From an uncultured Lachnospiraceae bacterium (GTDB lineage: Bacteria > Bacillota > Clostridia > Lachnospirales > Lachnospiraceae): a stretch of 12,370 bases of DNA. The DNA lies in the NCBI GenBank assembly GCA_934434905.1, contig CAKSAI010000065.1, forward strand, positions 1-12,370. Reading direction: 5' to 3'. Shown piece after piece: positions 1 to 7,547 of the stretch. The first letter of the stretch is position 1. Each line of letters starts with the position of its first letter. A program made the position numbers and the translations under genes. The notes beneath the pieces are model-generated. The model had not been told where the DNA came from. It saw nothing but the letters and a program-made list of their open reading frames with translations, and made no database searches.

Positions 1-538
1 TCTCTCTACCGCCCTTACCCAGCGCTTCCGACAAATCCAGAAGTATCTTCATTTCCTCCGTGCTCACCAGATACTTACTAAGCCCCCGTTCCGTGATTCC
101 GGGCATAGTCAGCTCCACTGCCTGTTCCAGCAGCAGGATGCATTTCCCGATATCCTGCTCCACGCGCTCCGCCACAATCGCTTTCATCTGACTTAAGAAC
201 TGCTGCTGCAGGTTTCTCACCTGAACTATGATTTCCGCCGGTTTCTCCAGAAGACGCTGCAGTACATCCATATCTTCATGCCCCATGGCTGCAAGAACCT
301 GCTTCTTCCACTGAAAATATGCATACTCCTCTGCGCTGAGTGCAGTGGCCAGCTTGTCGGGGTTTCTTCCCAATCGCTGCAGCAGGGCATTCAGCAGCAG
401 CCGGTCCGGCAATCGGCCTCCCTGCTCGTACAGACAATAATTGCTTTTCGTACAGAGTCCCTGGAAAAGCTGATCCCGGCTGACTCCCTTTTCCGTTCGA
501 AGGTAATACAGCGCATCTCCTACCTTATTTTCGTTCAC
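1..538 (-). CDS. Helix-turn-helix transcriptional regulator, C-terminus beyond window edge
   Basis: An open frame with no stops runs from a GTG start at 538 leftwards off the window, giving at least 179 residues. The start is chosen because GGGAAG (552-547) sits 8 nt upstream. The N-terminus (about residues 5-60: VGDALYYLRTEKGVSRDQL, then a second helix pair ending LLLNALLQRLG) resembles an Xre-type DNA-binding domain. The rest is all-helical and rich in Leu, Gln and Glu (SAEEYAYFQWKKQVL, LQRLLEK, LLLEQAVEL), compatible with a TPR-like or Rgg/PlcR-like sensor half. It is therefore probably a cytoplasmic DNA-binding regulator, possibly of the peptide-sensing kind; that last step is inference. 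It is divergent from the ATPase gene at 838, so it could control that gene, its own gene, or genes left of the window. Confidence 0.72.
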   Translation of the reverse strand, partial: MNENKVGDALYYLRTEKGVSRDQLFQGLCTKSNYCLYEQGGRLPDRLLLNALLQRLGRNPDKLATALSAEEYAYFQWKKQVLAAMGHEDMDVLQRLLEKPAEIIVQVRNLQQQFLSQMKAIVAERVEQDIGKCILLLEQAVELTMPGITERGLSKYLVSTEEMKILLDLSEALGKGGRE

Positions 539-576
539 AAGTTCCACTTCCCTTTTTTCTGACGTTTGTACCCTAT

Positions 577-605
577 ATTATAAACCTTATTTTAATTCAT
601 GTACA
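577..605 (-). promoter_or_regulatory. Sigma-A-type promoter of the HTH regulator
   Basis: On the minus strand, TGTACA (605-600) is followed after 17 nt by a perfect TATAAT (582-577). The expected start of transcription is near 570, about 30 nt before the GTG start codon. The -35 box lies inside a 10-bp palindrome CATGTACATG (598-607), which could be an operator, for example for autoregulation by the regulator itself. Confidence 0.65.
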
Positions 606-669
606 TGCCATATGACGGGAAATTGTGTCATTATATTAATTTTTACATCCATGCATAGCTTTCTCTTTG

Positions 670-751
670 AACTTGCTTTTTCGTGCAGAATCTAACTTTG
701 CGAACTTGCTTTTTCGTGCATATTTTCCCTTTATCAACTTGCTTTTTCGTG
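670..751. repeat. Three 16-bp direct repeats with exact 33-bp period
   Basis: The sequence AACTTGCTTTTTCGTG occurs without mismatch at 670-685, 703-718 and 736-751. The first two copies share one more base on the left (G) and two on the right (CA). The two 17-nt spacers are unrelated to each other. The array sits between two divergent genes and ends 86 bp before the ATPase start codon. The regular spacing (about three helical turns) on one face of the DNA suggests binding sites for a protein; the function is unknown. Confidence 0.9.
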
Positions 752-837
752 ATTTGTATGTTATGCTGTAATTCTAATAGCGACGTTATGATATCGCAAA
801 ACCTGGTTATACTGTTAGCATAAGGAGTATGTTTATT

Positions 838-2178
838 ATGTTGAAAAGAAAAATTTACAGTGAGCTTGTGGCTTGGAAAAAAAATAGTAACGGTGCAACC
901 GCTATGATGATCGATGGTGCACGTCGTGTCGGCAAGAGTTATATTGTCGAGGAATTTGCGAAAGCAGAATACAAAAGTTATATCTTAATAGATTTCGGTA
1001 ACGCACCGCAGAATGTTCTTGACCTGTTTGTTAACGACAGTGCAAACCTTGACCTGTTTTTTGCAAAGCTCGCGGCATTCTTTTCCACGGTACTTCACAA
1101 GCGCGAGTCACTAATCATTTTCGACGAGGTTCAGCAATATCCGAGAGCACGGCAGCTTATCAAATATCTTGTTGCAGACGGGAGATACGATTATATTGAA
1201 ACCGGCTCTCTGATTCGCCTAAGAAAAAATGTTCAGGATATTATCATCCCATCTGAAGAAGATCATATTGAAATGTTCCCGCTTGACTTTGAGGAATTCC
1301 TTTGGGCATTGGGCGACGAGGCAACCTATCCACTTATAAAGCAGTGTTTTGAAAACAGAATACCGCTAGGTGCTGCTTTGCACCGTAAGATCATGAACGA
1401 TTTCAGGCAATATATTCTTGTCGGCGGCATGCCACAATCCGTACTTGCCTATATAAATGGCCGAAACTTTGAAGCGTCAGATGTCGCAAAGCGCCGTATT
1501 CTCAAACTATACCGTGATGATGTCACCAAATTTGCAGAAGGCTACGAGGACAAAGTCTTTGCAGTCTTTGACAACATTCCGGGACAACTATCGAAGAAAG
1601 AAAAGAAATATAAGCTATCCTCTATCGGAAAACAGGCTCGCTTCAGAACCTATGAGGATTCATTTATTTGGCTGAACGAAGCAATGGTCGTCAATGCATG
1701 CTTTAATGCCACTAACCCAAATGTTGGACTTGCGCTGAGTTCGGATAACACCACGCAGAAATGCTATATGGCTGATACCGGTCTGCTTGTTACCCACAGC
1801 TTCAAGGATAAAAAATTCACGGATAACGAGCTTTACCGTGCAATCCTCTTTGATAAACTGAATATTAATGAGGGAATGATCATGGAAAATGTCGTAGCAC
1901 AGATGCTGCGGCTCCGCAGAGAGCGGCTCTATTTCTATTCCCGTTCTGACAGCAGAAACCGCGCAAACCATATGGAGATTGATTTTCTCATTACGGAAGG
2001 CAAGAAGGTCGCTCCCGTTGAAGTGAAATCTGGTAATTACCGTTCCCATTCATCACTTGATAAGTTCCGAAAACACTTTTCATCCGTGATCGGTAATTCC
2101 TATATTCTTTATACCAAAGACGTGATGGTAAAGGACGGAATCATTCATCTGCCACTTTACATGGCAGAGTTTCTGTGA
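838..2178 (+). CDS. AAA-family ATPase with C-terminal DUF4143/nuclease-like domain
   Basis: This 446-residue protein starts at the ATG at 838, because AAGGAG (822-827) is 10 nt upstream; an earlier in-frame ATG at 829 is only 1 nt from that site. Visible motifs: Walker A GARRVGKS (about residues 27-34), Walker B LIIFDE (about 92-97), a sensor-like ETGS (about 121-124), and near the C-terminus EIDFLI...VEVK (about 381-397), the D...ExK pattern of PD-(D/E)xK nuclease folds. This architecture is known from a large family of bacterial and archaeal ATPases of poorly defined role, often scattered singly in accessory DNA. The gene stands alone, convergent with comEB, and is visibly more AT-rich than its neighbours, which suggests acquisition by transfer. 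Whether it cuts DNA is not shown. Confidence 0.9.
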   Translation: MLKRKIYSELVAWKKNSNGATAMMIDGARRVGKSYIVEEFAKAEYKSYILIDFGNAPQNVLDLFVNDSANLDLFFAKLAAFFSTVLHKRESLIIFDEVQQYPRARQLIKYLVADGRYDYIETGSLIRLRKNVQDIIIPSEEDHIEMFPLDFEEFLWALGDEATYPLIKQCFENRIPLGAALHRKIMNDFRQYILVGGMPQSVLAYINGRNFEASDVAKRRILKLYRDDVTKFAEGYEDKVFAVFDNIPGQLSKKEKKYKLSSIGKQARFRTYEDSFIWLNEAMVVNACFNATNPNVGLALSSDNTTQKCYMADTGLLVTHSFKDKKFTDNELYRAILFDKLNINEGMIMENVVAQMLRLRRERLYFYSRSDSRNRANHMEIDFLITEGKKVAPVEVKSGNYRSHSSLDKFRKHFSSVIGNSYILYTKDVMVKDGIIHLPLYMAEFL

Positions 2179-2195
2179 TCCGGATTCCGGATCAC
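2175..2195. terminator. Perfect 9-bp hairpin between convergent genes, possible terminator
   Basis: GTGATCCGG and CCGGATCAC form a perfect stem around a 3-nt loop. It overlaps the ATPase stop codon (2176-2178) and lies 24 nt past the comEB stop on the other strand. Only the plus strand has a weakly T-rich tail (ATTTCTTACTTT) and the minus strand has none, so terminator function is plausible for the ATPase and doubtful for comEB. Confidence 0.45.
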
Positions 2196-2219
2196 ATTTC
2201 TTACTTTCCGCCACTTCCC

Positions 2220-2708
2220 CTACAGTTCCAGCCGGATCTCGCGGTGCGTATGCGTATACTTATAATAGCGCACTCCCGCCGCATCCAGCATCCGCTTGGA
2301 GGCGATCACCGCCGGCGTCCCGTCGTACTTGTCACTGTCGTATACGATAGTCTTGATCCCAGCCTGGATGATGGCCTTGGCGCACTCGTTGCAGGGGAAA
2401 AGCGATACATACAACTTGGCTCCCTCCAGGCTGCCGCCCCGGTAATTGAGAATCGCATTCAACTCACTGTGCGTACTGTAGAAGTACTTGTTGTTCACCG
2501 GATCTTCGTTCTCACGGTTCCAGGGAAACTCATCATCCGAGCAGCCCTTCGGGAAACCGTTATAGCCCATAGACAGGATCTTGTTGTCCTCGCTGACGAT
2601 GCAGGCCCCTACTTGCGTGTTGGGATCCTTGGAGCGCATGCCGGACAGCTTCGCCACTCCCATGAAATATTCATCCCAGCTGATATAATCTTCTCTCTTC
2701 TCGCTCAT
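2220..2708 (-). CDS. comEB: dCMP deaminase (ComEB family)
   Basis: This 162-residue protein belongs to the cytidine/deoxycytidylate deaminase fold and would convert dCMP to dUMP, feeding thymidylate synthesis in the cytoplasm. The zinc site is complete: HSE at residues 80-82 (His ligand and catalytic Glu) and PCNEC at 105-109 (two Cys ligands). The N-terminal WDEYFMGVAKLSG and TQVGACIV segments are typical of dCMP deaminases. The length matches the family. It follows upp after 19 nt. The ribosome site before its ATG is weak (ATGGGG), so translation may depend on coupling to upp. Pairing upp with comEB is a common pyrimidine-salvage arrangement in Bacillota. Despite the name, a direct role in DNA uptake is not implied. 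Confidence 0.93.
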   Translation of the reverse strand: MSEKREDYISWDEYFMGVAKLSGMRSKDPNTQVGACIVSEDNKILSMGYNGFPKGCSDDEFPWNRENEDPVNNKYFYSTHSELNAILNYRGGSLEGAKLYVSLFPCNECAKAIIQAGIKTIVYDSDKYDGTPAVIASKRMLDAAGVRYYKYTHTHREIRLEL

Positions 2709-2727
2709 TTCAAAACCCCATTTTTAC

Positions 2728-3357
2728 CTACTTCGTTCCGAAGATCCGATCGCCCGCGTCGCCCAGACCCGGCACGATATAGCCATGATCGTTGAGACGC
2801 TCGTCCAGAGCGCCGATGTAGATGTCCACGTCCGGATGCTCCTTCTTCATACGCTCCAGGCCTTCCGGTGCAGCGATGATGCACATGAAGTGAATATTCT
2901 TCACACCTCTGTTCTTCAACATCTGGATCGCCGCTACGGAGGAACCTCCGGTTGCCAGCATGGGATCTACAACGAAAACTTCACGTTCAGAACAATCCTC
3001 CGGCAGCTTGCAGTAATATTCCACCGGATCCAGTGACACGGGATCACGATACAAGCCGATATGACCCACCTTTGCCGCCGGTATCAGAGAAAGCATACCG
3101 TCAACCATACCAAGACCTGCCCGCAGAATCGGCACAACCGCCATCTTCTTTCCCTTCAGTTCCTTCACTGTCGTTTTGCAGATGGGAGTCTGAACCTCGA
3201 TATCCTTAAGCTTCAGGTCTCTGGTAGCCTCATAACACATGAGCATTGCGATCTCACTGATCAGTGTCCTGAAGTCCTTAGAGCCGGTCTCCTCTCTGCG
3301 AATCCATCCGATTTTGTGCTGGATCAACGGGTGATCCATAACGATAACTTTTGACAT
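2728..3357 (-). CDS. upp: Uracil phosphoribosyltransferase
   Basis: The enzyme makes UMP from uracil and PRPP in pyrimidine salvage. The start is the ATG at 3357: it gives the usual 209 residues, the normal N-terminus (MSKVIVMDHPLIQHK), and has AAGGAGAG upstream inside the end of the previous gene. A longer frame from 3375 would add six residues with no support. The PRPP-binding loop is DPMLATGGSS (131-140). The uracil-site region near the C-terminus reads YIGALDERLNDHGYIVPGLG (180-199), and the protein ends DRIFGTK as is usual. Only 4 nt separate it from the stop of the phosphatase-like gene, so the two are surely co-transcribed. Confidence 0.97.
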   Translation of the reverse strand: MSKVIVMDHPLIQHKIGWIRREETGSKDFRTLISEIAMLMCYEATRDLKLKDIEVQTPICKTTVKELKGKKMAVVPILRAGLGMVDGMLSLIPAAKVGHIGLYRDPVSLDPVEYYCKLPEDCSEREVFVVDPMLATGGSSVAAIQMLKNRGVKNIHFMCIIAAPEGLERMKKEHPDVDIYIGALDERLNDHGYIVPGLGDAGDRIFGTK

Positions 3358-3361
3358 TTCT

Positions 3362-3820
3362 TTACTCTCCTTCATTCATTTTATCTGCAAGCTTCTTTAA
3401 TGATTTATTCAAAGTCTCGTAGCATAAGCCATAGGCCTGTAATGTGCCGCCATATGGATTGAGTATCTCAAGTTCATCCCCCACGAGATCAGTCAGTACC
3501 TGGACATTCTCCGGATCTGCATTCTCATAATCCGTGAGAATCTTCTCCTTGTGTACCTCCTCCATCACGATCATCAGGGTGTCCTCTGAGAAATCCTCCT
3601 CGCTAAGCTGCGAAGACATATGATTCTCTACATTGATGCCATTGCCGATCAAGACTGCTTCAGCTTTCTGATTCATAGGCTCCGGAAACAAAGCAACCAT
3701 GCCACGCCGTTCAATCTCCACCGGGTGATTCAGGCGGCACTCCTTGAAGATCGCCTCCGCCATGGCAGAACGATTGGTTCCGCTCTCTCCAACAAAGATT
3801 ATTTTATGATATTGTTTCAT
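3362..3820 (-). CDS. Low-molecular-weight phosphatase-like protein lacking catalytic residues
   Basis: This 152-residue protein has the size and layout of LMW tyrosine/arginine phosphatases (YwlE/Wzb fold). The P-loop normally reads FVC-x5-RS; here it is FVGESGTNRS, so the nucleophilic Cys is Gly11 (codon GGA, two changes away from a Cys codon). Arg17 and Ser18 remain. The general-acid loop, normally DPF/DPY-GG, reads NPYGG with Asn121 in place of Asp. Both catalytic groups are therefore missing while the fold positions are kept, so it is probably a non-catalytic binding or regulatory protein. It lies between sua5 and upp, where active YwlE is often found. AGGTGA precedes the ATG, 10 nt after the sua5 stop. 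The frame is intact, so this is not a decayed gene. Confidence 0.82.
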   Translation of the reverse strand: MKQYHKIIFVGESGTNRSAMAEAIFKECRLNHPVEIERRGMVALFPEPMNQKAEAVLIGNGINVENHMSSQLSEEDFSEDTLMIVMEEVHKEKILTDYENADPENVQVLTDLVGDELEILNPYGGTLQAYGLCYETLNKSLKKLADKMNEGE

Positions 3821-3830
3821 TCATTCACCT

Positions 3831-4880
3831 CTAAACCACCAGAACATGGTGCCCTGCTGCCTTCAGCATACGATTCATGATCGCCTGTCCGATTCCCTCG
3901 CCGGAAAAGCTCTCGGAATAGATAATATCCACATTGAGCTCGTCAAACTCCCGCAGAATCCCATACAGATGCCGGGCAATGGTCTCTTCCTTTTGCCTGG
4001 TACCGATGCTCTTAACAATTCCTTCTCTATATTTGCCGCAGGTCTCATCCGTCCCGATGATTCCCACCTTCTTCCCCTGCTGCTGTGCTTCCTCCACCAT
4101 CCGGTTGATAGATTCTGCTACAGCATTCTCCTGGCCCTTCACCAGGATCAGATCTGCCTTAGGCGCATAGTGGCGGTATTTCATGCCCGGTGCCTTAGGT
4201 CTTACATTCCGATCTTCTCCGGATAACCCCGGATCGATCCGAATCTCACCGATCGTCTCCTCTATCATCTCCTTCGTAATGTACCCCGGACGCAGGATTG
4301 TAGGTACCTCCTCGCTGAAGTCCACGATGGTGGACTCTATGCCGATGCCCACCGGGCCTCCGTCCAGAATCATCGGAATCTTTCCGGCCAGATCCTGGTA
4401 GACATGCTCTGCCGTCGTAGGGCTTGGCCGTCCTGAGGTGTTCGCGCTCGGCGCTGCGATAAATCCGGTGCTGGCCTCGATCAATGCCAGCGCAATGGGA
4501 TGGTTTGGCATCCGCACAGCTACCGTGCTAAGTCCGCCCGTTGTCTCCAGAGGAACGTTGTCATTCTTCGCAAAGATCATCGTCAGTGGTCCCGGCCAGA
4601 ACCGCTCTCCAAGGATCCTTGCCTTCTCCGGTATCGACGCGGTAATCTCCTTAAGCGCCTGAAAATTCGCAATGTGAACGATCAATGGGTTGTCGCTTGG
4701 CCGTCCCTTAGCTGCATAGATCCGGCGGGAAGCCTCCGGGTTCAGGGCATCCGCCCCCAATCCATACACGGTCTCCGTAGGAAAGGCCACCAGTCCCCCT
4801 TCTCTTATAATGCGGGCGGCAGCCGTCAGCTTCTGTCTCTCTATACAATTTTCTTCCAGCGTCTCCACAATCGTATCCAT
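3831..4880 (-). CDS. sua5: L-threonylcarbamoyladenylate synthase (Sua5/YwlC type)
   Basis: The enzyme makes threonylcarbamoyl-AMP from Thr, bicarbonate and ATP, the first step of the tRNA t6A37 modification. At 349 residues it is the long Sua5 form: a YrdC-like catalytic domain (about 15-205) plus a C-terminal Sua5 domain (about 225-349), joined by a linker with the conserved APGMKYRHYAP. Catalytic-domain motifs are FPTETVYGLGA (33-43), AKGRP (57-61), WPGPLT (95-100), APSANTSGRPSPT (143-155) and DGGP...ESTIVD (173-187). The ATG at 4880 gives the usual N-terminal length but has no ribosome site at a normal distance. A promoter directly upstream would start the RNA at about the AUG. B. subtilis calls the gene ywlC. 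Confidence 0.95.
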   Translation of the reverse strand: MDTIVETLEENCIERQKLTAAARIIREGGLVAFPTETVYGLGADALNPEASRRIYAAKGRPSDNPLIVHIANFQALKEITASIPEKARILGERFWPGPLTMIFAKNDNVPLETTGGLSTVAVRMPNHPIALALIEASTGFIAAPSANTSGRPSPTTAEHVYQDLAGKIPMILDGGPVGIGIESTIVDFSEEVPTILRPGYITKEMIEETIGEIRIDPGLSGEDRNVRPKAPGMKYRHYAPKADLILVKGQENAVAESINRMVEEAQQQGKKVGIIGTDETCGKYREGIVKSIGTRQKEETIARHLYGILREFDELNVDIIYSESFSGEGIGQAIMNRMLKAAGHHVLVV

Positions 4881-4886
4881 GAATCT

Positions 4887-4914
4887 ATTTTACCATATCC
4901 TTATAGCATGTCAA
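4887..4914 (-). promoter_or_regulatory. Sigma-A-type promoter directly before sua5
   Basis: On the minus strand, TTGACA (4914-4909) and TAAAAT (4892-4887) are 16 nt apart. The -35 box begins inside the cwlD stop codon region. The expected start point is about 4880, the first base of the sua5 AUG. The match is strong, but use in the cell is not shown. Confidence 0.6.
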
Positions 4915-5615
4915 TACATTATATTTTCTGCACTCAGATACTGTTGGATCCCCATATGGATTGCCCAGGCTGCCTTCTCCTGGTACTCTGCATCGGTCAT
5001 AAGCTCCGCCTCCTGGGAATTGCTTAAGAACCCGCACTCTACGATCACCGTGGGGGACTGTGTCCGCTTCAGCAGATAATAGCTCTCGTTGGCCTTGGCT
5101 GTCCGGTGATTCTCCGGATCCAGGCGCTCCACCATGCTGGCCTGTATGTACTCCGCCAGAACCTTTCCTTCCGCGGATTTCCCATAATAGAAAGTCTGCG
5201 CACCCTTCACATATTCCTCCGGATAGCTGTTCTGATGGATGCTGACGGTGAATACCGGCATGGCCTCTGCAATGATCTCGCATCGCCTGCGCATATCCTC
5301 CACCTTCTTGTTGCTGGCATTCTCGCGGTACAAGCCGTTGTCATCGGTGCGGGTCAAAACCACCTCAATCCCCTCCGCCTCCAGCAGCTTCTTTAAGCGC
5401 AGCGCAATCTGAAGATTTAAGACCTTCTCCTCCGCTCCATTGACACCGACCTTGCCCGGATCAGCTCCTCCATGACCTGCATCGATCACAATACAGGTTC
5501 CTCCCTGCTTCGTATCCGCCTTCCTGCCCGCTACGAGAACTGCACCTTCCTTAGCAAACAGACAGGCTGTCAGAAGCAGGATAACCGCCATCAGGATCTC
5601 CATCTTTTTCTTCAC
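4911..5615 (-). CDS. cwlD: N-acetylmuramoyl-L-alanine amidase, CwlD-like
   Basis: This zinc amidase (Amidase_3) cleaves the bond between muramic acid and the peptide stem; CwlD proteins act in spore-cortex muramic-lactam formation. The 234-residue protein has an N-terminal hydrophobic segment (about 6-20, with LLLTAC, possibly a signal anchor or lipobox-like site). The catalytic domain carries DAGHGG (45-50, zinc His48), Glu63 in AEEKVLN (second ligand), SIHQN (His117, third ligand) and IVECGFLSN (catalytic Glu183). The start is GTG at 5615 with GGGAG 7 nt upstream. It follows the GH18 gene by 47 nt, and both products would act outside the membrane. The CwlD identity is from length and motifs; a general cell-wall amidase is the alternative. 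Confidence 0.88.
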   Translation of the reverse strand: MKKKMEILMAVILLLTACLFAKEGAVLVAGRKADTKQGGTCIVIDAGHGGADPGKVGVNGAEEKVLNLQIALRLKKLLEAEGIEVVLTRTDDNGLYRENASNKKVEDMRRRCEIIAEAMPVFTVSIHQNSYPEEYVKGAQTFYYGKSAEGKVLAEYIQASMVERLDPENHRTAKANESYYLLKRTQSPTVIVECGFLSNSQEAELMTDAEYQEKAAWAIHMGIQQYLSAENIMY

Positions 5616-5662
5616 AGATGTGCTCCCATTTCAGGTTCATTGCTACATGATATGCTTCGGCG

Positions 5663-7396
5663 TCAGTTGATATACTTGATGACCGTCTCCCAGATGCTGT
5701 TTTTCTCCAGACCAAGCTTCCAGAAGGAGGCTCCGGCCAGATCCTTCTCACGCATCAGCTTAAGCCTCAGCTCCATGGACGTCTCATCCTCCATCCATAT
5801 CTTATAGGTATTGCCGTTATTCTCATATTCCGCATAATACTGGCCGTCCGCCTCGGACCATGTCTTCTCTGCCCCGTTGACAGACACACGGTTCTCCGCC
5901 TCACGCATGCTCACAGCAACGCTGCTGATGGTGTAGGGTACATAATCTTCCGCGGCACGTTCCGCCTCACTGACATCGTCACCCTTGGGCACGCACTCCC
6001 ACACTCTGGTATAGAAGGGCATCCCAAGGATCACCTGCTGCGCAGGAACCTCTGCCAGCGTATCCTCCACACCCTTTGTCACAAAACCGATGGAGGCCAC
6101 GGAGCCTTCCTCCTTGGAACCGGCATAATGTTCATCGTAAGCCATGATGACTACATAGTCGGCAAAGACCGCCTGCTCCGCGCGGTTATAAAAAGCAGTA
6201 TATTCCGAAGGCACATAGTTGTCCACCGACAACACAATGCCGTTTTTTTCACATTTAACAGATAACTCCCGGACAAACTGGATATAGGCATCGCCCACAC
6301 CGCTCAGCTCCTCAAAATCCAGGTTGATGCCGTCCAGATTATATTCAATCGCCGCTGCGATAATCTGGTTGGTAAGATTATCCCGGATGGAGGTATGCGT
6401 CAGCACCGATGCAGAATCCACATCCCGGTTCTCCAGGTTGCTGACTAATGCCCAGACCTCAATGCCATTCTGATGGCAGTAGTTTACATAATCCTTGCTT
6501 GCCAGAGACTTGATATTCCCCTTATTATCATTCAAATAAAACCAGGTAGGCGAGATTACATTCACGCCCTTAGTCGTCCGAAGCACGTTGGATATCTGTC
6601 CGTTGACCTCCTGGTTGGTGACCTGATGCCACACCATGTTGATCTTCTTATCCTTCAGCAGATGCGTAAACTGCGGCTCCTCAAAGTTCCGGCTGATGGT
6701 CTGTGTCTGCGCAGCCGCCAGGGTCTTGTTCCGCACATAGCCGATCATGCCGTCCTGCGTACACACCTTGCTCCACTCATCCATGGCTTCCACAACCGTA
6801 ACCTGCTGACCTTTCGCGAGATCTGCAACAATCTCGCTCTTGATGCCGCCCTTCACACGGATCTCCGTATCCCGCCTGGCTGTGCTGGTCGTGATCTCTC
6901 CCCAAGTGCTGGTGATCATCACCCGGCTTGGCTCCTCCTGGATCGTAAAATCTATATTCGTATATTTCTGCACGAAGTCCGCCGCCAGGTACACCGTGTT
7001 ACCGTCCGAGCGGACGATGGTGTAATCCTCGGAGTTCTTCTCTCTCGTCACATAGTAATCGCTGCTGCCGGAATCCACAGAGATAACGTCCGAGGGCGTC
7101 GTATACCGCAGGATGTTCTCATTAGTATCCCAGTAAAACCGCTGGTTCAGCTTATCATGCACAAGATCGTAATTCAGATAGGCGTGTCCGTCGATATATT
7201 TGCCGGGAATATCCTGCTTCTGATTATCCAGGATCACCGCCAGATCGTCCGCCGCCGATATATTATAATATTCCTTCAGATCAATGCGTTCCTTGCTTGG
7301 GATAAATCGCTGAATCACTGCCGTAAGGACAGCTATCAGCCCCACCACTATCACAAATACAACTGCCACGATCACCGGCATTACCTTTTTTCTCAT
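5663..7396 (-). CDS. Membrane-anchored GH18 glycoside hydrolase with SH3b domain (spore/YaaH-like)
   Basis: This 577-residue protein starts at the ATG at 7396, preceded by AAGGAGG at a rather long 12 nt; a TTG at 7426 is the alternative. The order is: a basic stretch and one membrane segment (about 5-30); a copper-amine-oxidase-like stalk region (about 47-150); a bacterial SH3 segment (about 176-227, TEIRVKGG...WSKVCTQDGMIGYV); then a GH18 barrel to the end. The GH18 motif is DGINLDFE (about 355-362), with Asn in place of one Asp, as in spore-type YaaH/SleL enzymes; the catalytic Glu is present. It likely hydrolyses N-acetylglucosamine linkages in peptidoglycan, perhaps cortex. It heads the block that continues with cwlD, which fits a shared cell-wall or spore role. 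The substrate is inferred only. Confidence 0.88.
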   Translation of the reverse strand: MRKKVMPVIVAVVFVIVVGLIAVLTAVIQRFIPSKERIDLKEYYNISAADDLAVILDNQKQDIPGKYIDGHAYLNYDLVHDKLNQRFYWDTNENILRYTTPSDVISVDSGSSDYYVTREKNSEDYTIVRSDGNTVYLAADFVQKYTNIDFTIQEEPSRVMITSTWGEITTSTARRDTEIRVKGGIKSEIVADLAKGQQVTVVEAMDEWSKVCTQDGMIGYVRNKTLAAAQTQTISRNFEEPQFTHLLKDKKINMVWHQVTNQEVNGQISNVLRTTKGVNVISPTWFYLNDNKGNIKSLASKDYVNYCHQNGIEVWALVSNLENRDVDSASVLTHTSIRDNLTNQIIAAAIEYNLDGINLDFEELSGVGDAYIQFVRELSVKCEKNGIVLSVDNYVPSEYTAFYNRAEQAVFADYVVIMAYDEHYAGSKEEGSVASIGFVTKGVEDTLAEVPAQQVILGMPFYTRVWECVPKGDDVSEAERAAEDYVPYTISSVAVSMREAENRVSVNGAEKTWSEADGQYYAEYENNGNTYKIWMEDETSMELRLKLMREKDLAGASFWKLGLEKNSIWETVIKYIN

Positions 7397-7466
7397 CTTA
7401 CGTGCTGTCCTCCTTGTAATCCGCAATTCGTATGGAGAATCAACGTTCTCCCATAACCTTCACTCA

Positions 7467-7496
7467 AGTATATCATACAATCCGTGCCAGTGTAAA
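7467..7496 (-). promoter_or_regulatory. Promoter of the GH18 gene, extended -10
   Basis: On the minus strand, TTTACA (7496-7491) and TATACT (7472-7467) are 18 nt apart, and TGA directly precedes the -10 box (extended -10). Transcription would start near 7460, some 60 nt before the ATG. It looks like a housekeeping promoter rather than a sporulation-sigma promoter. Confidence 0.6.
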
Positions 7497-7506
7497 GATT
7501 TTCTCT

Positions 7507-7547
7507 TCTTTTGGGGATTTCCTTTTGAGTATCTTTTGGGGATTTCC
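7507..7547. repeat. Two 16-bp direct repeats upstream of the GH18 promoter
   Basis: TCTTTTGGGGATTTCC occurs exactly at 7507-7522 and 7532-7547, a 25-bp period. The nearer copy ends about 11 bp upstream of the GH18 -35 box, a position expected of activator sites. Relative to the predicted start, the copies centre near -55 and -80. Confidence 0.8.

Noticed and set aside
669..752. A minimal CRISPR array
   Set aside because: Repeats are only 16 bp with 17-bp spacers, the array has three units, and no cas gene is visible; CRISPR repeats and spacers are longer.
808..813. TATACT as -10 box for the ATPase gene
   Set aside because: No acceptable -35 box at 16-18 nt, and the resulting RNA would begin almost at the ribosome site.
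2175..2795. 206-residue open frame on the plus strand
   Set aside because: It lies opposite comEB and the upp end, whose motifs are unmistakable, and its translation has no recognisable domain.
6473..7456. 327-residue open frame on the plus strand
   Set aside because: It is the antisense of the GH18 gene; composition is His/Arg/Ile-rich noise typical of a shadow frame.
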